Assembly: GCA_032622095.1 (NCBI GenBank)
Contig: CP136067.1
Coordinates: 136,525,990-136,589,989 of the forward strand
Length of the DNA stretch: 64,000 nucleotides
Source of the DNA: Siphonodentalium dalli
Lineage: Eukaryota; Mollusca; Scaphopoda; Gadilida; Siphonodentaliidae
Reading direction: 5' to 3'
Positions 55,377 to 64,000 of this stretch are shown one piece after another. The first letter of the stretch is position 1, and each line of letters starts with the position of its first letter. The position numbers and the translations under genes were made by a program. The notes under the pieces were generated by a model. That model did not search any database. It saw only the letters and a list, made by a program, of their open reading frames with translations, and had not been told where the DNA came from.

Positions 55377-58300
55377 ATGGAGCGAACACCAAGTTTTATT
55401 CCAAATGATGAAAATAGGGTGCCATCAACATCCAGATCGAAACGGTCAAGGGAATTTTCTACACCAACCCGACAAACACCTCTACAGGACTCAAAACGCC
55501 ACAATTATATGGTTAGTTTGAAAAGGATAAAATGAGTGATGCAATCTTTTTCCTACACTGAATTTAACTCATATTTGTTCACTATTAACCTTACATACAT
55601 GTATATAATTTAAAATACATTTACATAAGAATTAAGGGTTACTGGTGGCCTGTTTCCCATATAGTGGGCCTATATAGACACGAAAATTGAAGAAAAAACA
55701 TATTTCCCAATGCATATCAGCGTCCCTGCCCATGAATGTGTCTCCACCCGGAGCTCTAGTGTTTTTAGTTTTTCAATGCCAGCTTTATATCAGTTTCTAC
55801 AGCACATTGGTGAGTGCACCTCAGTTTATGCTGAGGGGATTGTCAGTTCGAATCTGACTGGAAACCGCTGGTGTTCTAAACTATAAACTTTAGAGCGCAT
55901 GGTTATTATGAGAAATTATTATAATATTAATTCAGTTGTAATGGCCGCAGGATATAATCTGTATAGTATAAAAAAAGAGCCACTGCAGATACATTGCGAT
56001 ATAAATTAATTTACATTAAATTTATAATAAATACTAATATTTAGAGTTTATATATACAATATGTATACCTGCACTCTTGATGAAATGTAGGGCTGTCTTT
56101 CATCTGGTGTATTTCATGTTTTAAAACACTTTTTGTTGTGATGTTATCTTAGATTCCTATATATTTGTCACATTAAATTACAGGGACATAGTGATAGCAA
56201 TAAGTCCAAGTGGTCTCAGGAAGAAACTGATTTTCTTCGCCAAATAGTTAATGAGTCTGGGGGTGTACCTGCAGAAGGAAAAAATCAGTTCTGGACACAA
56301 TGTGCTTCGAAGCTCAAAGACAAGTTTCCAACCCCAAGAAGTGGTAAGAAATATTAACCAGACTCTTAAATGTATGCAGGTTTTATTTTTATTTATTATA
56401 AAGGCATGTTCACAGGACTGCAACCAATGTTTCAGCTAATGTTGCATTTAATGCATGCAACTAACATAATTTAATTACAAGTAAAATGAGTAGGGTCGGT
56501 CTAAAATTCTTCCCATCCAGTATAAACTAAGATAAAATTACTTTTCCTCATTTTGTTTTGTGGAAAGACAATGTCGTGGTTGGAGCCTCGGAGGAGGTCG
56601 CAGTAGGTCAAAATTTGCCACAATTAAATAAAGAAAAAATAACAGCATACCACCTAATGTGGGCATATCTATAACTTACGACTACTATACTCAGACAGAT
56701 GGACCCAAAAATCAGCATTTTTCATATAAACGAAGATGAATAACTATAGAACAACAAACCAAAACAAAACAGTTGAATGTGCCATTAAATGTCCTTCTAT
56801 GGTAAACATCCATACAAAATTTCATTGAGATCCAGCAGGGTAATTCCACGGTTTCGGACGTACCATTCGCACGACATATTTAACTGTATGTTTTCTATGC
56901 ATGCAAACCAGGATAGTACTTACATATTAAAAGGACCTCTTCGTTTCTATTATGAATACATTGACCATTACTTGACAAAAAACATTTATGGGTCCTAGAA
57001 TACCGGTTTCGGACGTACTCAGAGAATCGAATTTTTGCACCCTTATGCTGCTACTCACATGGCAAACTCTGTGAAGTTATGCCATAAAACATGTACTTAC
57101 TGTGCATATCTTGGCTACAATATATTTATCTTGATTTCCTACCAAATAAGAAGTATAGCATTGTAGTAAAACTTTCACAATCCAAGATTTTTCTCGGTGT
57201 TGGACGTACATTATTTTGGTTTCGGACGTACACTCCAGGTTCATGCAAAATTGGCTGACAATATCATATCAGTAATACAATGGAATGACATGTATAACTT
57301 TTATTATTAAATTTCTTTAAACTTTAATGTTTTGGCAAGATAATTAACCAATTAAATTAGTAGCATATAAATAGTTATAGGCCACAGGGGTCACTTTGCT
57401 TAACATTGGTATATAGATACTACAATTACATATAAAACCATCAGCTGAACCAGTGGCGGGCTAACCTGCTAGTATCAGCTGAACCAGTGTTTTTTTATGC
57501 CTCGAAAATTTATCCTTCGTTTTACTGCAAACAATATGGACATAAATTCACTAACAAGAATCAGTTAAACAAAATACCCATTGAGCCATTATTTTCATGG
57601 GGTCTATATTGTATATAGTTATGGCTTATAACTTTTGGACTACCATCTATTTATGTCATAAATTAAATGAAGACCACATATTTTCTGTCGCCTACGAGAA
57701 ATCACATTATTTATGAAATTTCTAATGGCGACAGGGAGGGGGTCGAACAAATTTTCCAGGCACGTATGATCATTTTAATTTTTTCCGGCCACAGGGAACC
57801 CACCCACCCAATTTCTTCCGTTTCCGGCTTTTTTTTCCAGGCAATTTTGGACACCCACCTTTTTTTTTCCGTTTCAGGAAGTTTTTTCCGGTCAGTTTTG
57901 GACACCCACCCCCCTTAAATTTTAGAAGAATTATCAATTGAGCAACCAAATAGCTGATTATCCTGCATTATCATAATTTATTGCGCTATATTTGAATAGA
58001 ACAGTGCATAATGAGATAACTATACTATTTGAATTCATCATATAAATGTCATTAATCAAGAAATGTGTCAACATAATCACATTTCTAGGGATATATAGGC
58101 AGAGTGCCAAGGTTTTTATTAACATTCATTTTCATAATATATAGTTATGATCTGGTCACATAATCACATTTGAGTATTGTACAGAATACATGGTACCGGT
58201 ACAACAAATTTAAGATTATTTGATATTTTGATATTTGCTATGTGATGCCCTAATTAATCGACTCCATAACCACAGCAGAATAATGGGTAATTTAATTTTA

Positions 58301-61300
58301 ATTTCCGACTAACTCCTGAAAAATGACCCATTATTCTGCTGTGGTTATGGAGTCGTTTAATTAGGGCATTACTGTATTGCTGGAATCAAATTGTTTATCA
58401 AAACATGTGGAAATACAACTGTTCATCCCAGTTCACCCCAGTTTGAAGAATAATGCTAAATACCAAACATAACCTTGATATACAGTAACACCCTAAGTAA
58501 TCGACCTCTTAACCAAAGCAGAATTATGGGTAACTTTTCAGGATTTAGTTGGAAATATGGCTTTCCGATGAATGGCAACAAGCCATATTTCTGACTAAAT
58601 TCTGAAAAGTTACCCATAATTCTGCTGTGGTTAAGAACTTAAGAGGTTGATTACTTAGAGCATTACTGTACATGCCTGACTCTTCTTGGGGCATCTCAGA
58701 AATAAAACCAGAACTGAGGAAACATGTTATAGCGTGTAATGGCAGGCTGGTAGCCACTGCCTGAAGTAATAGGCTTCGTAATAATTGGGAATAATATGGA
58801 TGGATAGCCCAATTTCACTTCTTTTTTGCTCACGATATCAGTGACGATAAAATCTTCGTTACTGTGATTAACATTACAAGCTGATCCACATTAACATGGA
58901 AAACAATGTGAATTGTTCAAGCTAACCCGGCTGGCCTTCAATTTATTTGTTAAGATTTTATGTTTTACATTGTCAAAAGTCTATTTTATTCCATTATTTA
59001 TTATATCTTTATTTCCATGTCACATATGGTCAAGTGTGCTTTCATTTTATTGCTTATTTTCAGCTGAGTTCTGCATAGTTATTCTTATTTTGTTGTATCA
59101 GTAGATGGAATCCTGATTAAATTTTAATTTTCCAATAGCGCAGTGTCTAGTTCTATCAAGTTGAATTTGGGTTATTGTTGGCCATTGTGCAACTGATCCA
59201 ACTTCTGATAACCTCTATATGTAGTATATCATTAGTATTAACTATATATGACCTGTTTCTGTTCAAAACACATCAAAATAAGACTTAATAGCAGGAATGG
59301 AAAAAAAATTTGGCATATGGAAAAAACTGTTTTTTGGACCCAAGAGACACCCACCCACCCCATCATACGTGCCTGGAAATTTTTTCCGACCCCCTGATGG
59401 CGATGATTTATTATTAATTAGCAGGTTGAATGGCTGGCTATACATGTACCTGTGATCTTTTAGAGAAATGTGTAAATTAAAAAAAACCAGTCCAACGGTT
59501 TTTTACCTTCAAAATAATGGTATAAATAATATAGGATATCCACTGTTTTTGACAAAAGTATCTTTACTCTATGTGAAATATTCCAAGCACAAGAAAACTT
59601 TTGGCTAGATTTTGGTGTCAGACGTACACATGGGGCATACCAAAAACAAAACCTCATTTAATAAATATCAAAAAATTTCAGCAACTTCTTTCATTTTATC
59701 GTTGTAGGAAACTCACTGTAGAATACATAAAATATTTTTTATTTTTGTGTATGAAAACAATTAGGTAGCTTTAAATTGTTTTAAAAAACATGAAATTTAG
59801 TGCTGACATGTTGAGTTTCTGTGTGCATAAATTGGCACATTTTTATCAAATTATTACAAAGGTTTTTGACTTGCTATTTTCACTCACATCATATACCATA
59901 TCGAATAGATTTATAATTCAACAAATATAGCTTGTTTCTGCAGGTTAAAATTTTTGACCCCAAGGTTTCACTTTCCATGGAATTGCCCAGCACAACTGTT
60001 GAAGTTATGACATGAACAGACATCGGACGGACAGACGCATGCACGTACGGACAGGTGCAAAACAGTATACCCCACTTTTTTTTTTTTAAAGGGGGTATAA
60101 TTAAAAAAACAGATGTCCGATAGTTATACACTGACACATACAAGTTCATGATCACTCAATAATTTCTAGAACTAAATTAGAACTAATTTAACTCTGCTCA
60201 ATAAGGGAAGACCTAAACAAATTAGGTTACAATAGTAAATAATGATAATCTAGATGCATATATTAATATTCCAGGAAAAAGCTGCAACAACTGTTTCTCA
60301 AGACGGAGAAACCTTTTCACCCCAGAGGAAGGGACAAAATCATCAACAGAGAGTGTTGGGTGTCAAACTGGTCACTATATGGTTGATGTTCAGTGTCAAA
60401 CTGAACCTTGTTTGCCAGTTAACCTGAACAAAATGTGAGTGGTTTTAGTGCTAGTGGTAATAGTCAAATTTTGTGATACTTTAGTGATAATATGGCCTTT
60501 AATTTGTTGAACAAATAAATAACAAGTTTTGGGAAATTTGATACCATAGTTGACAGTGGTTAGCATTATTTTATTGCAATAAATTGATTCTGATAAGGCC
60601 AAAAAAAAAAAGATGCTATGTTTCCGTACATTGACCGACCCTAATAATAACCCGCCGACCCTAATCTTTTTATTGATATTTTGAGAAAAAGTCAAAATTT
60701 TCTATAAAAAAAACAATTTTTTTTTTACTGTTTTTACCACAGTAGTACCTACCTACCTACCCTAATTTTTTCACTCTGTTATCGGAAACATACAATCTCC
60801 TTTTTTTTTTGGCCTAACTAAAGCATTTGAAGAAATGTTGACTTGTTGTATCTTGATGGTATGGGCACTGTCTGATCAGAATGAGTACCTTTAGCAATGA
60901 GACAGCATCTCAGTGAAAAATATTTTTTTAAATTCACCTTTATAGTTGAAGATGCATAATCCGATTAAGCACCCCCTCAATTACTATTTATTTGGATTCG
61001 CGGGGGGGGGGGGGGGGTTAAAATTATTTGATTTGAGTCGAGGAACCCACCTATCAAAGCTCAGAGTTATTAGATATCATATTGAATTTTGAAATCTATT
61101 AGTTTTCACAATCGAGAATTAATAGTGGCCTAGTAAACAGTCTCGGACCAAATTGCAGATGAAGATGGATAACTCTAAAATCAAGATGCTTTCTGTTATA
61201 AGGCCATCGAACAACATGTTGAAAAGTAACATGTTTCGGGCAATTTTATACTATAAGTGACACTGGTTTATAGCATTATTTTTGGGCAATTAATTGATTG

Positions 61301-64000
61301 TGATAACTGAAGCGGCATTTCTAACAATGGTTTTGTTGTTGGAATCTGGTTATATGGGAACCATAGAACCGGATTGAGTACCTTTAAAGGCATATTTTGA
61401 CTTAGAATGTGGTAAAAATATGATAATGTTAATGTAGAGACTGTAGAGAGATTATACGTCCCCACAAATAACTCAATATATAGTGCATCTACAGTGATCT
61501 ACACATATTGTTGATAGACATGTTTATGCATACAATACAGAGTTCTAGCTTCATGCATTAATATAATACTGTAAACTGCTGTAAACAGAACAAACGAGTC
61601 ATTTTATATCCACAATTCCACATGTAAGTATTTACAGATTGATATCTCTAGGTTTGATGTTGTTTTCAGGAAGAATATCAGTTACTGGCAACCAATTGTA
61701 TCAAGCGACGAAGAAAAACCATGCTCCAGAATTGTGCAAATCATCAATAATGTTGCTAAAGACAAATTTGTTCACCAAGAAATGTCCATTGTGGAAAAGG
61801 CAACACTAGTTGATACCATTTTAAACAATGACTCATTTACAATAGCTCATGTAGCTCTTCAGATTCCCTCACTTGGAAGGTGTTTGAAAAACATTCATAG
61901 CCGAGATATAAATGAAAATGCAAATTCAAAGTGCAAGAAGTCAGATGATAGCTACCTTTGGCCGAAAACATTTGAAAGTTTGAGAGTTTTCAACCATGAA
62001 GATCTTCTGACAGAATTTATTCAAACCCAACCATTTCTCTTTGAAATGATACTCAACATTGCATTGCCCCCAAGAAGAATCAGCAAAAACCAACACATTG
62101 AAAACATTATACCAAAGCTCTCCCTGATATACAGCATTCTGATGTCAACCAGATTTCATGAGCTTTCACGGATGCAGCGTGTCTTAACTGTTGTTCTTGA
62201 GGATGAGCATGTTCATCAGAAGGTATACATTACAGTTATTGTGTTATTTTATTTTGCAATGTTTCTATTGTTATTTGACTTTAAGTCCGTTTCTGCTATT
62301 TAAATTGTTATGTTGAATAAAATTTATTTGTATTTCTTTGTTTTGGATGTTGAATAATATTTATTTCTTTTGCATGTGTTATCTTATATTATGTTCCTTT
62401 TGTTTTATTTCATATTTTTTGCTTCTGCTTGCGACACCATGCTGCAGTATCACCATGCCGGTCACATTTGAGAATGAGATGTGCACTTTGAAAAGGTATG
62501 ATGTTTGTGGGTCGGAGATATATATCAGTCATGTTCTGTTTGAAGAATGGTAATTAAAATATAATATTAAGTTATGGTTATTTAGATGCTCATCTATTTA
62601 TCTGAGTTTAATTTGTAGAAATCTGTAGTCCTTATGATTGCCTCATAGAGTCATAATAATCTTATTTTATAAATAAATAGCTCATAACTGACTGATAATA
62701 TGAGATGATATTAATTTACTAAAGGTACTCAATGTGATTTGATGGTCCCGATATAATCAGATTTCAAAAACAACATTTAAAAAAATGCTGCTTCAGATAT
62801 CAGAATCAATTAATTGCCCAAAAATAATGCTAAGAAACCTGTAATTTATCAACATATTGTTCAATGAAATTTGGCCTTATTATCAACACAAAGCCTCTTA
62901 ATTTTAAAGTTATCCATTTTCATCTGCAATTTGGTCCGAAACCATTGGCTCGTCAACTTTTTACTGGGCCACTAAAAAATTTATATATATTAATAACTCT
63001 TTGATAGGTGGGTTCCTCAACTCAAATCAAATATTTTTACCCCCGAATCCAAATATATAGTAATTGGGGGGGGGGGGCACTTAATCAGATTATGCATCTT
63101 TAAGTTCATACCATGCAACTAAAAAGTATGTGATGTTATTTTATGGATATTTTTCTGTTGGTTCTAGACATTTTCAACATATTTTCACCTTTTCAGGTTT
63201 ATGACCGACTAAATCGTATGGGAGTCACAACATCATACCAGACTGGTTTGAAACTTCTTGACGAAATAGGTGCGCATCATGTGGAAAAGGTGGTAAATGC
63301 TGTAAGAGAAGGAGTTAATTTCAGGATAGTTGGGGATAATGTAAACTTTAAAAAGGGAGTTACTCATGAACGAATTACACATCATGGAGGGCAATGCAAT
63401 TGGTTTGGTTCTGCTTTTATATTACAGAACAACAACTTTGACCATTTACCAAATGAAAAACAGGGAGAAGCCAAAGATCTCGCAGTTAGTGCCTTCATTC
63501 CAACACTTGACGATGAAACTCTCATGAAGAACAATTATACAGTTCTGATATCGCGAGTTGTGAAAGACTTCCTCCCACAATTGAGCTACTTGTTTCAAAG
63601 TGTTCCTTCTATAATTAAGGGGGAGTACACAGATTCATCAGCAAAACGTAATATTGTAATTCCAATGGATGTGCATCCATTAGATGAGATGAAATATTCT
63701 GATGTTGTAGAGATCATGGATATATATGAAAAGACTATTGCTGATATTTATTCCGCCGCAGATAAACCAATTCAAACATGCCAAATTGGTGGAGACCAAC
63801 TAACCCGAGAGAGATTCTCTGGCGGAAAGGGTCTGAGGACAGAATGTTTTACAGCCGAACAACAATTTGATCATCTCTATCCAATAACCACTGAGCTGTG
63901 GCACATGGGTATGAATTTTTTAATATTAATATACAAGCATTTGTTTGATGGCAACTCCTTAGACGTTGGAACCATGAACGCAGCAAAAGTCACATTGAAG
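55377..64000 (+). CDS. Myb/SANT-like plus DUF6589-like gene, five exons seen, open at window end
   Basis: Exons: 55377-55511, 56184-56343, 60275-60434, 61670-62222 and 63197-64000. All introns are GT-AG (donors GTTAGT, GTAAGA, GTGAGT, GTATAC), phases 0, 1, 2, 0. The joined 604 codons contain no stop. Exon 1 is basic and disordered, possibly with a nuclear signal (SRSKRSR). Exons 2-3 look Myb/SANT-like: KWSQEETDFLRQIV, FWTQCASKLKDKFPTPRSG, CNNCFSRRR. Exons 4-5 resemble animal DUF6589 proteins, with FRIVGDNVNFKKG and QIGGDQLTRERFSGGKGLR. The function of DUF6589 is unknown; the family is widespread and probably transposon-derived. Intact splicing suggests a live gene or a recent element. An AG precedes the ATG, so an untranslated exon may lie upstream. 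The 3' end is outside the window. Confidence 0.75.
55790..55875 (+). repeat. tRNA-like arms in intron 1 (possible SINE relic)
   Basis: GTCAGTTCGAATCTGAC forms a perfect T arm with a B-box-like loop. It is preceded by CCTCAGTTTATGCTGAGG, an anticodon-arm-like hairpin. Acceptor stem and A box are not convincing. Confidence 0.35.
56600..57250. other. Intron 2 segment with recurring GGTTTCGGACGTAC motif
   Basis: GGTTTCGGACGTAC occurs at about 56851, 57005 and 57219, with variants at ~57199 and 59618. The surrounding sequence is otherwise not repetitive. It may be a diverged dispersed repeat. Confidence 0.45.
57437..57500. repeat. Short direct repeat and dispersed repeat motif
   Basis: ATCAGCTGAACCAGTG occurs twice (57440, 57475) around GGCGGGCTAACCTGCTAGT, which is the inverse of a motif near 10525-10550. 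Confidence 0.5.
58245..58376. repeat. Hairpin MITE in intron 2
   Basis: The left arm from ATGCCCTAATTAATCGACTC and the right arm ending GAGTCGTTTAATTAGGGCAT pair along ~60 bp, with the CCACAGCAGAATAATGGGTA core of the 23.7-kb family. The outer TACAGTA is kept only on the right (ACTGTA). Confidence 0.8.
58481..58670. repeat. Hairpin MITE in intron 2, longer variant
   Basis: It starts TACAGTAACACCCTAAGTAA and ends TTACTTAGAGCATTACTGTA, with inner arms CAGAATTATGGGTAACTTTTCAG and its inverse. An extra inner hairpin, AAATATGGCTT..AAGCCATATTT, extends the stem. Confidence 0.8.
60005..60105 (+). repeat. CGGA-type dispersed repeat terminus
   Basis: ATCGGACGGACAGACGCATG, ACGTACGGACAGG and the end TATACCCC..AAAGGGGGTATAATTA match the terminal design of 13895-14352. 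Confidence 0.7.
60817..60894 (+). repeat. Fragment of the TTAA-AGGTAC MITE family
   Basis: CTAAAGCATTTGAAGAAATG, GTATCTTGATGGTATGGG and GAGTACCTTTAG match the right end of 17765-18009. Confidence 0.65.
60945..61387 (-). mobile_element. MITE of the TTAA-AGGTAC family in intron 3, inverted
   Basis: On the minus strand it starts TTAAAGGTACTCAATCCGGT (61387) and shares ATCAGAATCGATTAGTTGCC-like and ATCCATCTTCATCTGCAATT segments with 19145 and 62718. It ends near AAGATGCATAATCCGATTAA. A long G run lies at ~61000-61017. Confidence 0.7.
62718..63103 (+). mobile_element. MITE of the TTAA-AGGTAC family in intron 4
   Basis: It starts CTAAAGGTACTCAATGTGAT and ends TTAATCAGATTATGCATCTTTAA, sharing ATCAGAATCAATTAATTGCC, GCAATTTGGTCCGAAACCAT and TACTGGGCCACTAAAAA with the other copies. 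The TTAA is intact only on the right. Confidence 0.7.

Noticed and set aside
55842-55858. Functional tRNA gene in intron 1
   Set aside because: Only T-arm and anticodon-arm-like hairpins are convincing; the acceptor stem and A box are not.

Overview
This is a eukaryotic, AT-rich nuclear window, almost certainly from an invertebrate animal and most plausibly a mollusc or other lophotrochozoan. The evidence is spliceosomal introns, animal Ty3/gypsy and endonuclease-type LINE retrotransposons, a BIR-RING inhibitor-of-apoptosis gene, an invertebrate Mutator-like transposase, a DUF6589-type gene, many TTAA-flanked MITEs, and the CGGA-rich dispersed repeats common in bivalve DNA. Species-level identity cannot be read from the sequence. 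No rRNA, CRISPR array or prokaryotic operon is present. Many frames are broken by single shifts, which may be real decay or assembly indels.

Layout. 1-6384: minus-strand Ty3/gypsy element 'A' (integrase, RNase H, part of RT, protease, gag, an extra pre-gag ORF, leader repeats, 5' LTR), cut by the window start and lacking the RT catalytic core. 7.57-8.25 kb: BIR-RING IAP gene with one frameshift. 9-14.4 kb: degenerate repeats, a tRNA-like SINE head and a CGGA-rich repeat. 15.2-18.0 kb: nested TTAA-flanked non-autonomous elements around a LINE fragment. 18.7-19.1 kb: second LINE relic. 19756-27524: plus-strand Ty3/gypsy element 'B', related to A, bounded by a candidate ATAC duplication, carrying a 3.5-kb insertion and a large pol/3' LTR deletion. 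27.5-30.3 kb: degenerate repeats and a 772-bp TIR element. 31.4-37.2 kb: nearly complete LINE with four ORF2 frameshifts. 38.7-39.35 kb: ~47-bp satellite. 39.8-40.06 kb: inverted truncated copy of the LINE 3' end.

40139-47828 is bounded by ~75-bp inverted repeats and a candidate AATTA duplication, and contains the main discovery at 42790-47726. That is a young two-gene DNA transposon between two apparently identical 451-bp direct repeats, each with its own inverted ends. It encodes a compact I-PpoI-type His-Me endonuclease with the catalytic and both zinc sites preserved (plus strand), and a spliced Mutator-like DDE transposase (minus strand). The two genes converge with about 100 bp between them.

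48.2 kb: long perfect-type hairpin. 50.7-53.3 kb: seven copies of a ~383-bp satellite. 55377-64000: at least five exons of a Myb/SANT-like plus DUF6589-like gene, uninterrupted across four splice junctions and running off the window, with MITEs in its introns.

The genes do not form one pathway. Most coding sequence belongs to mobile elements. The IAP gene and the DUF6589 gene are the only candidates for host-type genes, and the latter family may itself be transposon-derived.
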